Part shown: positions 10,248 to 19,420 of the stretch, piece after piece
How the letters are laid out: each line of letters begins with the position of its first letter
Position numbering within the stretch: position 1 is the stretch's first letter
Source: an uncultured Pseudomonadota bacterium
GTDB taxonomy: Bacteria; Myxococcota_A; Polyangia; Nannocystales; Nannocystaceae
NCBI GenBank assembly: GCA_913061055.1
Contig: CAJXVA010000006.1
Location: 1 to 64,000 of the forward strand
Length of the DNA stretch: 64,000 nucleotides
Direction: 5' to 3'
Position numbers and translations under genes: made by a program
Notes under the pieces: generated by a model
The model's input: the letters and a program-made list of their open reading frames with translations, nothing else
Databases searched by the model: none
Told to the model about the DNA's origin: nothing

Positions 10248-11251
10248 GGGCGTTCTGCTTCGAGAGCCGCGATGCGCTCCCGGAGCATGGGGGTCTCGGG
10301 CGCATCGGGTCGAGCCTCGACGAACACGCGGTAGCGTTTGAGCGCCATGTTCGGTCGCCCCATCTTCTGCAGCGCCATCGCCTGCAGAAGCTCGTACTCG
10401 GGCCGGTGATACAGCCAGTGCGCGTCCTCGAAGTACGCGAGTGCTTCCTCGAGGGCGCCCCGCTCGAGTTCGATCCAGCCCAGCATCGCGGCCTCGTTTG
10501 CGAGACGTTGGTGTCCTGCGCCGCCGCTGTTGTGCCCGTAGGCTCGCTGCGAGAATGCGCTCAGCGTGACGCGAGCCTGGCGGGGGTGTTCTCCGGGCCC
10601 TGGCGTCAGCGCCTCCCGAAGACAGCGTTGGGTGCTTTCGTTCACGGGAGGAGAGGCCTCCACTTCGGGCGCGTCGTCTCCTCTGAAGCGGACCGTGAGT
10701 CGGTAGCTGAGCGGGCCGGTCCGCATCGCCTCCTCGATCACCAGGGCGGATGGGGCGCGAAGGATCACGTCGGTGCGGTCGGATGCCTCCTGAACCAGAC
10801 AGGAGGCGGTCTGGGTGTCGTGGTCGTCGGTGATCAGACGGGCGCGTCGTCGTCCGCGTTGCGTCGAGGCCCGGACCCCGGTCGCCCGAATCAAGAACCG
10901 GGTCGGGTGGAGCTCGCGTGGGCGTCGGGACTCGGCGTGGCGCAAGGCGGCGCGCATCAGCTCCTCGGGCGTGGCCAGCCGGAACGGGTGAACGCGAACC
11001 GTTCGGACGATCCCATCTTCATCGACCACGGTGTCTTCGGCGGGCTCATCCGAGAAGCGCTTGCGCAGCCATTGGTGACGGACGGGCGGGATTTCGCGTT
11101 CGCTGCGGGCGAGCTCGAGCAGCGGACTTGGGGTGAAACTATAGGCCTGTGGTGCCTCGGGCACCTGCGGCGCGGCTTGCGTTGAGGCGCCTGAGCAGCC
11201 GAGTAGCAGGAAGCCTGCAAGCGTCCATCCCCAGGTCGCGCGCCGTGTCAT
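10244..11251 (-). CDS. TPR-containing lipoprotein
   Basis: start at MTRRATWGWTLAGFLLLGCSGAS (lipobox); C-terminal TPR-like helices (EALAYFEDAHWLYHRPEYELLQAMALQKMGRPNMALKRYR). Confidence 0.65.
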   Translation of the reverse strand: MTRRATWGWTLAGFLLLGCSGASTQAAPQVPEAPQAYSFTPSPLLELARSEREIPPVRHQWLRKRFSDEPAEDTVVDEDGIVRTVRVHPFRLATPEELMRAALRHAESRRPRELHPTRFLIRATGVRASTQRGRRRARLITDDHDTQTASCLVQEASDRTDVILRAPSALVIEEAMRTGPLSYRLTVRFRGDDAPEVEASPPVNESTQRCLREALTPGPGEHPRQARVTLSAFSQRAYGHNSGGAGHQRLANEAAMLGWIELERGALEEALAYFEDAHWLYHRPEYELLQAMALQKMGRPNMALKRYRVFVEARPDAPETPMLRERIAALEAERP

Positions 11252-11345
11252 GGATGGGTAACGGGGGGCGGAAGGGCCGCTTACGCTTCCCCTTTGGCGT
11301 AGCCCAAGCGCCAGACTCCATCGTTCGCTACCCTGCCGCGGATCC

Positions 11346-12029
11346 ATGAGCGAGAGTCCCCAGCCTCCGTCTTCCCGGCGCGACTTCGTGTTCTTCGTGC
11401 TCGCGGGCGTCTTCATCACCCACGCGCTATTGGGAGAGCTGCTGGGGGGGAAGCTGTTCACCGCCTTTGGCTGGGTGATGAGTATCGGGGTCATCCCGTG
11501 GCCGGTCGTGTTCGTCACGACCGACCTGGTCAACGAGTACTACGGGCCCAAAGCGGTTCGTCGGCTGACACTGCTGGCCATCGCGCTGATCGTCTACACG
11601 TTCGGCTTGCTCTGGCTGTGCATGCTCGTGCCCGCGGCCGACATCTCCCCGGTGGACGATGCGTCGTTCAACCGGGTGTTCGGTCAGTCCATGTGGATCA
11701 TCGTCGGGTCGATCGTCGCCTTTGCGCTGAGCCAGCTGATCGACGCCTCGGTGTTTGTGTGGCTCCGCCGTCGGACGAAGAACCAACTACTGTGGCTGCG
11801 GGCCGTCGGCTCGACCGTGGTCGCGCAGTTCATCGACACGTTCGTGATCAACACGATTGCCTTCGGGCTGCCGGGCAAGATCACGCCGGCCGAGGTTTTG
11901 GAGCTGAGCGTGACGAACTACGCGTACAAGTTTCTCATCGCTCTGGCGACGCTGCCGCTGATCTACTTTGGGCACAGCGTGGTCGACCGCTACTTTGCGG
12001 GCGAGTCCAACGAAGAGCCCGACGCGTAG
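11346..12029 (+). CDS. queuosine precursor transporter family (VUT/DUF165, YhhQ-like) membrane protein
   Basis: multi-TM protein with FGWVMSIGVIPWPVVFVTTDLVNEYYGPKAVRR typical of this family. Confidence 0.85.
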   Translation: MSESPQPPSSRRDFVFFVLAGVFITHALLGELLGGKLFTAFGWVMSIGVIPWPVVFVTTDLVNEYYGPKAVRRLTLLAIALIVYTFGLLWLCMLVPAADISPVDDASFNRVFGQSMWIIVGSIVAFALSQLIDASVFVWLRRRTKNQLLWLRAVGSTVVAQFIDTFVINTIAFGLPGKITPAEVLELSVTNYAYKFLIALATLPLIYFGHSVVDRYFAGESNEEPDA

Positions 12030-12037
12030 CGAAGGCC

Positions 12038-12745
12038 TCAGCCCCCGCCGAGGCCGGTGACGCAGACACCGTTCTCTTCGAACGCACAGCACGGGATCAC
12101 CGAGTGGGAGGCGTCGTTTGTTGGAATGCAACAGCGGCGGTCGTCCGGATCGATCTCGTAGCCCAGGCAGTCGGAAGCGCACCGGGCTCCGCACCGAACA
12201 GCCTCCGGGCGCTCGTCCTCCTCGGGGGGCACACAGTTGCTCAGGCAGAAGGCGTCGAACTGCTCCACGGAATCCAAGTTGCCATCGCAGACCTCTTCGC
12301 CCTGGATGCGGTCGTCTCCACATCGGTGGCAAGGACTGCGATCCCACATGCAGTCGGATCGGCAGCGGTTCGTTTCGCCGCCCACATACGCACCGCCTGC
12401 ATCGTCGGGCGTAAGCGTGGTGCAAGAACGTTGACTCCCGAAGGCATCTGGGCTGCTCGGCGGCTCGCTCCCCGGGTCGCACTCCTCACCGGGGTCGAGT
12501 TCGCCGTTGCCACAGCTGGGTAGGCACGCGTGGATGTCGATGCGGCACGTCGTGGGGTCGCAGACTCCGGTCCGCGAGGGGTCGATATCCTGACATGCGT
12601 TCTCGAACGAGGCCGGGCTCTGTGGATCACAGACTTCGCCCGCGGTTCGGTCGACATACCCGTCGCCACACGAGATTTCTGGGTCCAGCTCGAGCGTGCA
12701 CGCCGAGGCAAGCATCAGCAGAAGCGATAGCGAGAACCGGACCAC
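12038..12745 (-). CDS. Cys-rich lipoprotein with repeated C-x-GD/NG...GE.CD motifs
   Basis: MVRFSLSLLLMLASACTLE lipobox; CGDGYVDRTAGEVCD / CGNGELDPGEECD / CGDDRIQGEEVCD repeats. Confidence 0.75.
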   Translation of the reverse strand: MVRFSLSLLLMLASACTLELDPEISCGDGYVDRTAGEVCDPQSPASFENACQDIDPSRTGVCDPTTCRIDIHACLPSCGNGELDPGEECDPGSEPPSSPDAFGSQRSCTTLTPDDAGGAYVGGETNRCRSDCMWDRSPCHRCGDDRIQGEEVCDGNLDSVEQFDAFCLSNCVPPEEDERPEAVRCGARCASDCLGYEIDPDDRRCCIPTNDASHSVIPCCAFEENGVCVTGLGGG

Positions 12746-12751
12746 ACCTGG

Positions 12752-12782
12752 ATCTTAGCAGCCTGCCGACAAAGTCAACGAT
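12752..12782 (-). promoter_or_regulatory. putative leaderless-type promoter of the Cys-rich lipoprotein gene
   Basis: on minus strand: TTGACT, 15 nt, TGC-TAAGAT (extended -10), 6 nt, GTG start. Confidence 0.4.
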
Positions 12783-12842
12783 GTCGGCCGGTCGCCGCGT
12801 CCTTCATATGCAGAACGTCACGGTCGTGCATAGAAATCAGGC

Positions 12843-15584
12843 TCAGCCAGGAAGCGCGCAGAGCGTGTCGGCGAGGTTGTTGTCCTCGTTGCACTCGTTC
12901 ATCGCGCCGTTGGGCGAGTCGACCGAGCCGGGGTCGACGATGGCCTGAATCGTGACGGGCGGCGCGACATCGGCGGGCAGGGGCACGGTCAGGCTGAGCA
13001 CCTCGAACTGTCCTGGCGCCAGCTCAATGCTCGTCTGCGTCTCGAGCAGGAGGGTGGTGCTCATCCCGTCGTCGAGGAGAATGGCGACGTCGGTACCGGC
13101 TGGAATACTCAAGGCGCCGTCGTTGCGCACGAGCACCGAGAGCTGCACCTCCCATCCATCGGCGGTCTCGAAGGGGGTGCAGATGTTGCCCCCGAGGACA
13201 GCATCTGGCGCCGCGAACAGGCCGTCGGGCTGGACGTTCTGCCGGAAGTTGTTGAAGCGCTCGTTGAGCCAGTTCACCTCCATGGCGGCCGGCACGGTGC
13301 CGTCCTCGGTGATGTGGGTGATCGAGTAGGCGTGCTGGTTCCAGACCCGGCGGGTCCGCACCCAGTTGTCGGAGGCGTCCTCCCAGACCACGATGCCTTG
13401 TTCGTCGGTGTTCTCACCCACGATGATCTCCGCGTTGCCGTCGTTGTCGACGTCGGCGATGACCGGCATCTCGATACGGGTGTGACTGTCGTGGGGGCCG
13501 AGCGTTCGGATGACGGCGCCGGTCCGACCATCGAGGATCAACAGGTCGTTCTCGTCGGCGTAGACCACTTCGGCGTTTCCATCGCCCTCGAAGTCAAACA
13601 CGCTGGATGCGGTGACCCTCGAGCTGCAGTCCTGGTTGACCGCCTGCCACAAGATGCCTTCGCTGACACAGGTGTCGGGCAGGGGGTCGCCGGTGCACTC
13701 GTAGGGGTCGGCGACGACGTAGTAGTCGGCCGATGCGGTTCCGATCTCTGGCTGGCCGTCGCCATCGAAGTCGGCGATCGTCGGTGGTCCCGATTCGTTG
13801 TACGCGCAGTCGATGACCGGGAGCTGGACGCGCTGGAGCTCCGTCCCATCCGTATCGAGAACGAACACCTCGCCGAGGCGGATGATGACGACCTCCCCCT
13901 CGTCGTCGTCATCGAAGTTCGCGATCGCGGTGAATCCATCACAGGTGAGAGACGTGCCGTTGTGGCATGCGCTGTTGGAGGTGGCGCCGTAGTCGTAGCT
14001 CCACAAAATGTTGCCTTCGTGGTCGTACAGCGTATTGCCGGCGGCGACCTCGAGGTTGCCGTCGAGGTCGACATCCGCGACCGCAGACGAGGGGCCGAGG
14101 AAGCCGTTGTTGCCGACGCCGGCAGCGGCCTGTCCGTCAGGAACTGTGGAGGCGAGCCCATCCCAGAGCAACGAGCCGTCCTGCCCGTTGAGCGCGATGT
14201 TCCCCACGATGACCTCGGGCGTGCCGCTGCCATCGAGGTCGGCGATCGACGCGATCGGTCCGCCACGGGTGTGCACGTTCCACGTCGGGTAGGTCTGGTT
14301 GTGCCACATCAGCTCCCACGCGCTCCCGTCAGCCTCGGTGCGACGGAACGCAGCGGTGCCCTGGGGCTGGTTGCTGGAGTTGAGCGTCAGGGCGACCAGC
14401 TCGGGGACCCCGTCACCGTCGAGGTCGGCGCCGGCGATGCCCGCGTCGTTGGTGAGCCGGTACCCATCGGCCAACAGGGCTTCGTTGATCGTACCCAACT
14501 CGAGCATCGAGCCGTCGGCCTCGGGTTGACCGCTGGTGATGCGAAGGGTCGAGCGGCGGTTGCAGCACCCATCACCCTGGCGGTCGTAGGTCAGGAACGC
14601 GATATCGGGTGTGTCGTTGTTGTTGGTGAGTCCGTCGTCGTTGTCATCGGTCAAGTTGAGCACGATGGGCGTCGCGACCACATCGTTGCGCTGCGGGTCC
14701 ACGGCCGTGTCGGCAGCGGTCCACTGCCCCCCAATCACGGGCTCGAACTCCCCGACCGGCGGAATGAACTCGCAGTCGGGGGCGGCGTCCTCGGGCACGC
14801 ATTGGCCCGTCGACTGCGCGCAGATCTGGCCTACGGGGCACTCTTCGGTGAACTCGCAGTCGTCGCCGGGGACCACACACGTGGTCGCAAAGCAGACTTC
14901 GCCGTCGCCGCAGCATGTGTCGAGGTCGGCGCCGCAGATGTCGTTGTCGTCCTCGCACTTCGGGACGCAGGCCGTGCCATCACAGACCAACTCGAAACTG
15001 CAGCACACGTCGTCGCAGAACTCGGTGGGGCCCTCGTCGATGTTGTTGTCGCAGTTGTCATCGAGGCCGTTGCAGACCTCGATACCGTCCGGGTTGACGT
15101 CCTCGTTGTCATCGAGGCAGTCGGCATCGTTGCTCACCCAGCCTTCAGGCGCGTCGCCGCACGTGCGGACCCCGTCGTCGTTCGCGTCGCCGTACCCGTC
15201 GCTGTCGGCGTCGGGCCAGAACTGCTCCGCGTTGGGATCGAAGCCCCCACACACGACGGTGTTCTCGCCGTCGCATTCCCACGCGAGGTCGTCGCATTCG
15301 TTGCAGGCCTCACCCAGGGTCTGCGGGAGCTCATCGCAACCGCCGCACGCGTTTTCTTCGCCCAGGCAGGCTGAGCCGGTCTCGGTTTCTTCGGTATCGG
15401 AGTCCGTGCCGTCGGAGTCCGTGCCCGAGGCCAGCGTCGGGTCACTCGTCGGGGACTCGGTTGTGCTGGGGGACTCGGTGTCGCTCTCGGTCATGGAGTC
15501 GCTGAGGGATCCGATGCCGTCCGTGTCCTCCTGCGCGGTTGCGAAGTCGCCGCAGGCGCTGAGCGCCAGCAGGTGGATGCCCAT
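12843..15584 (-). CDS. FG-GAP/VCBS-repeat lipoprotein with MopE-like Cys/Asp-rich segment and C-terminal CARDB-like domain
   Basis: MGIHLLALSACGD lipobox; DADSDGYGDANDDGVRTC...DNEDVNPDGIEVCNGLDDNCDNNIDEG MopE motif; many DxDGDGxxE FG-GAP repeats. Confidence 0.85.
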   Translation of the reverse strand: MGIHLLALSACGDFATAQEDTDGIGSLSDSMTESDTESPSTTESPTSDPTLASGTDSDGTDSDTEETETGSACLGEENACGGCDELPQTLGEACNECDDLAWECDGENTVVCGGFDPNAEQFWPDADSDGYGDANDDGVRTCGDAPEGWVSNDADCLDDNEDVNPDGIEVCNGLDDNCDNNIDEGPTEFCDDVCCSFELVCDGTACVPKCEDDNDICGADLDTCCGDGEVCFATTCVVPGDDCEFTEECPVGQICAQSTGQCVPEDAAPDCEFIPPVGEFEPVIGGQWTAADTAVDPQRNDVVATPIVLNLTDDNDDGLTNNNDTPDIAFLTYDRQGDGCCNRRSTLRITSGQPEADGSMLELGTINEALLADGYRLTNDAGIAGADLDGDGVPELVALTLNSSNQPQGTAAFRRTEADGSAWELMWHNQTYPTWNVHTRGGPIASIADLDGSGTPEVIVGNIALNGQDGSLLWDGLASTVPDGQAAAGVGNNGFLGPSSAVADVDLDGNLEVAAGNTLYDHEGNILWSYDYGATSNSACHNGTSLTCDGFTAIANFDDDDEGEVVIIRLGEVFVLDTDGTELQRVQLPVIDCAYNESGPPTIADFDGDGQPEIGTASADYYVVADPYECTGDPLPDTCVSEGILWQAVNQDCSSRVTASSVFDFEGDGNAEVVYADENDLLILDGRTGAVIRTLGPHDSHTRIEMPVIADVDNDGNAEIIVGENTDEQGIVVWEDASDNWVRTRRVWNQHAYSITHITEDGTVPAAMEVNWLNERFNNFRQNVQPDGLFAAPDAVLGGNICTPFETADGWEVQLSVLVRNDGALSIPAGTDVAILLDDGMSTTLLLETQTSIELAPGQFEVLSLTVPLPADVAPPVTIQAIVDPGSVDSPNGAMNECNEDNNLADTLCALPG

Positions 15585-15810
15585 GATGCGCTGAAGGCGC
15601 CCTGAATTGACCCAAGTGCAGTCTGCCAAACCGAGGGTTGGACACCCCATTTTCGGTGGAATCCGGGTGAGTGCTTACTTTTTATTCGCGCGTTGGAGAA
15701 GGCGTGACCGCTGCGAGGACCGCAGTTGTGACGTCCGCTCTGCTTTCGGAGGGGCCCCACACCCCGAAGGGCGCGCGCCGAAACCCGGTACGGACTCCGG
15801 GCGCGAGGGA

Positions 15811-15872
15811 CTAGAGAGACGAACCGCTAAGGCGTGCTCTGGCGGATGGGATCTAGCGGTTCGTCTCTCTAG
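15811..15872. repeat. perfect 19-bp inverted repeat with 24-nt spacer
   Basis: ctagagagacgaaccgcta (15811-15829) / tagcggttcgtctctctag (15854-15872). Confidence 0.97.
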
Positions 15873-15901
15873 GACTCGATGGTTCTCTAGGACTCGATGG
15901 T
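15866..15901. repeat. perfect 18-bp tandem duplication spanning a stop codon
   Basis: tctctaggactcgatggt twice (15866-15883 and 15884-15901). Confidence 0.97.
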
Positions 15902-16915
15902 CACAACGATCGTCCCGGAACTGTCGCTGTAGCCGTCCGCGATGATGACGATGTTCTGGTTCGCGACGAGAGCCAGCGTGAGGGACGATTGGGTGCTCGG
16001 GCCACCATCGTCGTCGCAGCCGAGTTCCTCGCCGATACAGCTGTGGTCACGCACGTAGAGCAGCGTGTCGAAATCCGAGCCCGTGGTGTGAATCGTGTAC
16101 GTCCCCGCCTCGGGCGCGGTCCATTCGAACACGAGCTCGGGTGCGTCGGCGCCTCCACACGAACCTTCCTCGTGGCTGCTGCCGCTGGTGAGTCCGCCTT
16201 CGCTCACCGGTAGAGGATCTCCGAGGACCGCTGGGTTGCACCCGTCTGCGGTTTGCGAGGATGTGGTCAGGGTGAAGGCGCCGCTTTGGTCACTGTAACC
16301 GTCCACGACGACGACGACCGCTTGTCCCTCGATGAGCGCGACCGTCACGCGCGACTGGGTCGAGTCGCCGCCATCGTCGTCGCACATGAGCTCGGGGCCT
16401 CCGCACTGTTCGCCGTCGAGGACGTACAACACCGTGTCGAAGTCAGAGCCATCGGTGCTGAACGTGTAGTTCCCGTCCTGCGCTGCGGTGAACTCGAAAG
16501 CCTGGTCGGAAGCCTGGTCGCCTCCGCACGAGCCCGATGCAGTATTGGTTCGGCCCAAGGTGGTACCGGACGTCGAACCCTCGAGTGACTCGCTGGGGCA
16601 GGCGCTCCCAGTTCCCGTTGTCGTGCCGTCGTCCCCGGCGGAGCCTGAGAGGCCCCCGGTCTCGGGCATCTCGTCGGAGCCGGTCGTGAAACCGCCGCTT
16701 TCGCCCGAGGTTGTATCTCCCCCCGAGCCGGTCGAGGACATCTCACCTGTTCCGCTGGCTGAAGGATCCGCGGCGGGGTCTGGGCCTGTTGAGCCTGCGG
16801 CCCCACTGCCGTCGTCCTGGGAGCTACCACCAAACCCGATGTCGAAATCATCCTCTGGGGAAAGGGTACAGCTCGCGGCCAGGAGCCCTACGAGGACGGC
16901 AGCGTGGCGTCTCAT
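15887..16915 (-). CDS. lipoprotein with two tandem PPC-like beta-sandwich repeats
   Basis: MRRHAAVLVGLLAASCTLS lipobox, Ser/Gly/Asp/Thr-rich linker, two copies of EFTA..G.YTF.T.GSDFDT.LYV.D..C.G.EL.CDDDGG..TQS. Confidence 0.75.
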   Translation of the reverse strand: MRRHAAVLVGLLAASCTLSPEDDFDIGFGGSSQDDGSGAAGSTGPDPAADPSASGTGEMSSTGSGGDTTSGESGGFTTGSDEMPETGGLSGSAGDDGTTTGTGSACPSESLEGSTSGTTLGRTNTASGSCGGDQASDQAFEFTAAQDGNYTFSTDGSDFDTVLYVLDGEQCGGPELMCDDDGGDSTQSRVTVALIEGQAVVVVVDGYSDQSGAFTLTTSSQTADGCNPAVLGDPLPVSEGGLTSGSSHEEGSCGGADAPELVFEWTAPEAGTYTIHTTGSDFDTLLYVRDHSCIGEELGCDDDGGPSTQSSLTLALVANQNIVIIADGYSDSSGTIVVTIES

Positions 16916-16975
16916 GCTGGCGGAGTACGCCAACGAGGCCGGGACGCGACGTAGAGAAAACTGAACAGGGTGTTC

Positions 16976-18031
16976 TCATTCTGATCGCGAATCTGGGCTC
17001 TCGCCGCGAGGCATCCGAAGGGCGGCTCTCCAGTCCAAACGCAGGCTCCATTGCGAGCCCAGCCCCAGCAGCACGATCGTGCTGAGCTGACAGACGTAGA
17101 GGTAGAACGCGAAGGTCGAGCCGGCGGTCAGGACAGAATCGCTGTCCAAGAACAGGTGCAGCCCGGCAGCGACTCCGGTCTGAAACACGCCCAGCTGGGC
17201 CGGGCCGCCGGGGATGAGCAGGGCGAGGTTCATGATCGCCAACGTGGCGATGGCCTCAAAGGGAGTGAGGGCGAGCCCGCACCCCTGGGCGAGGATCCAC
17301 ATTCCCGCGGCGTTGGCGAGCCAGTACGCGATGCTCACGATGACGAAACCGGTGATTGCCGCGGGGTTGGGCAGGGCGCGAAAACCCTCGGCCACCCCAC
17401 GGATGGTCTGCTCGGCCCAGTCGGCGAACTTGGGGGACCACTGCAACACCCAGCGGGCCATGGCAGCGATGGGGCCGGGCCAGCGCGCGGCGGCGAGCAT
17501 GCCGAGCAGCGCTCCGGAGAACGCCGCCATCACGGCCATGCTCGCAATGTAGAACGTCTGCGTGTCCCCTTGGGGCTCCGCGAATGCCATCGCGATGAAG
17601 AACAGCGCGCAGACCAACACGCCGTCGACCGCTCGTTCGATGGCGACCGTTCCCAGCGACGTGCTGACCTTGAGGTCGCTGCGCTGGGCCAAGAAAACGG
17701 GGCGGGCAAACTCGCCGAGCCGAAACGGCATCAGCGCGATCCACATGTAGCCGGCGAGTCCGATGCGGGTGACCTCTGCGAGGCCCGGGAGTCGCTCTCC
17801 ACCCAGCGGAGCGAGCAGCATCCGCCATCGACCGGCGCGCAGCAGGTGATACGGAAGGAGCGAGGCCAAGTAGAGCGCGATCACGGCGGGCGAGATCGAC
17901 AGGTCGCTCGGGATCGTGTCGAGGTAGGGGCGCAGCGCGAGGACAAACGCTGCCGCCAGGAGCAACGACAAGCCGAGCTTGATGGCCACGCCGCGGCGTG
18001 CCGGAGGCTCGGGCTTCGGCGGCACCTGCAT
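16976..18031 (-). CDS. lysylphosphatidylglycerol synthase transmembrane-like / YbhN family (UPF0104) membrane protein
   Basis: multi-TM; GLAGYMWIALMPFRLGEFARPVFLAQRSDLKVSTSLGTVAIERAVDGVL and PGGPAQLGVFQTG family motifs. Confidence 0.8.
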   Translation of the reverse strand: MQVPPKPEPPARRGVAIKLGLSLLLAAAFVLALRPYLDTIPSDLSISPAVIALYLASLLPYHLLRAGRWRMLLAPLGGERLPGLAEVTRIGLAGYMWIALMPFRLGEFARPVFLAQRSDLKVSTSLGTVAIERAVDGVLVCALFFIAMAFAEPQGDTQTFYIASMAVMAAFSGALLGMLAAARWPGPIAAMARWVLQWSPKFADWAEQTIRGVAEGFRALPNPAAITGFVIVSIAYWLANAAGMWILAQGCGLALTPFEAIATLAIMNLALLIPGGPAQLGVFQTGVAAGLHLFLDSDSVLTAGSTFAFYLYVCQLSTIVLLGLGSQWSLRLDWRAALRMPRGESPDSRSE

Positions 18032-18059
18032 CGTTGTCAGCCTACCGTGGCCGGTTGTC

Positions 18060-18464
18060 TCAAGCGAGCAGCGCCTCGAGCGTATCGCGGCTGCGAGCGA
18101 ACGCCGAGAGCGCGACCCCGAGGTTGGCGCGACGATCGAGCAGCATCGCGACGACGAATGCGTCGCTGACCGGACTCGCGACGAGGTTGTGGGTGCAGGT
18201 CTCGAGCATCACCATCGGCGCGGTGATGCCCTGGGCGGCGGCCGTTCGGTGGAGCCGGAGCAGCGGCATGCCGAGCTGCGCACCCAGGAGCTGTACATCG
18301 ATCCCCTCGATCCGCGACGGCACGTGGGCGTAGTCGATGGCCAGGCCCTGATCGTCGCTCACCACGCCAGCGAACGCCCCGGGGGTTCGCTCGACCATGC
18401 TCCGCAAGGCTTCGCCGAACTCGGTGCCTAGGCGCGACTCGACCGTGTGCGCAACTCGGCTCAC
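18060..18464 (-). CDS. roadblock/LC7 (MglB-like) domain protein
   Basis: GAFAGVVSDDQGLAIDYAHVPSRIEGIDVQLLGAQLGMPLLRL fold; GTG start overlaps upstream stop (GTGA). Confidence 0.7.
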   Translation of the reverse strand: MSRVAHTVESRLGTEFGEALRSMVERTPGAFAGVVSDDQGLAIDYAHVPSRIEGIDVQLLGAQLGMPLLRLHRTAAAQGITAPMVMLETCTHNLVASPVSDAFVVAMLLDRRANLGVALSAFARSRDTLEALLA

Positions 18465-19420
18465 GGGAGCGCCCCGCCGCCGGTGACGACCTTGACAGCC
18501 CACTTCTTCCGCAGGGCGTCGAGCTCGCGGTCGTACGAGGCTGCCCGCCACGGCCCGAGGATTGCGGCGCGCGTCGCCGCGATGGTGGCGGGGTCCTCCG
18601 CCGGTGCTGGTTCGAGCACCTGGACGAGGAACACAACGTGGTACCCGAAGCGGGTCCGGAACGGCTCGATGAACCCCGGCTCGGTGTGCGGGCGGACCTT
18701 GTCGACCCACTCTTGAGCCCATTTGGGCTCGAGGCACGCTCCGCTGAGGTCTTCACGCACGCACGCATCGAGGTCGAAGGCCTTGGACTCGACGCTGAGC
18801 TTCACCACGCCGTCGTCCTTGTCCTCGTAGCGCATCAGCTTGCCCATCAGGCGACACGACTGCGGGTCTTCGGGCCGCACATACCGCTGCATGCGATCTG
18901 CGATGGCGTCGATCCGCGTCTTGGCGGTGGCCTGCCACTGAGGATCCTTGGCCCGCTCGAGCATCGCCTCCCGGTCGTCGAAGCCCGCCGGCACGGCGAC
19001 GACCTGGCACAGCATGGAGAGGCGAGGACGCACGTGTTTGGGAGAAGCCAGGGCCCGCGTGAAGATGGGATCGTCGTCCGCGATGTCACCGACGCCGTGG
19101 GTGGCCTCGAAGGCGTCGTGCATCCACAGCCGAGCCAGCGCGCCGCGCCGGATGAATCGCTCTCGCGCTTCGGTGAGCAGCGGCGGAGGATCGACGCGAC
19201 TGTCCTGCTCGGCCCGGGCGGCCTCGGCGAGCAACGCAACCTCGTGGATGTGTTCGCGTGCCGCCGCATCGGACAGCGCGTCGCGCTGCGCCACCATCTC
19301 CACCACCTCGTCTGGGACGTCGCGGGTCTGGTCCTTCGGACCCGCAGGCCCACCACCACCGCAACCCACCGGGGCGAGTACGCTCCACCCCAGAGCCCAG
19401 GCGCTAAAACGGCATCGAAT
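18461..19420 (-). CDS. PpiC/SurA-type peptidylprolyl isomerase-like lipoprotein (start uncertain)
   Basis: C-terminal GFIEPFRTRFGYHVVFLVQVLEPAPAEDPATIAATRAAIL; LAPVGCGGGG lipobox. Confidence 0.65.
   Translation of the reverse strand: MRCRFSAWALGWSVLAPVGCGGGGPAGPKDQTRDVPDEVVEMVAQRDALSDAAAREHIHEVALLAEAARAEQDSRVDPPPLLTEARERFIRRGALARLWMHDAFEATHGVGDIADDDPIFTRALASPKHVRPRLSMLCQVVAVPAGFDDREAMLERAKDPQWQATAKTRIDAIADRMQRYVRPEDPQSCRLMGKLMRYEDKDDGVVKLSVESKAFDLDACVREDLSGACLEPKWAQEWVDKVRPHTEPGFIEPFRTRFGYHVVFLVQVLEPAPAEDPATIAATRAAILGPWRAASYDRELDALRKKWAVKVVTGGGALP

Noticed and set aside
13314-15374. 686-aa plus-strand ORF
   Set aside because: Antisense of FG-GAP repeats; V/D/G-rich shadow ORF.
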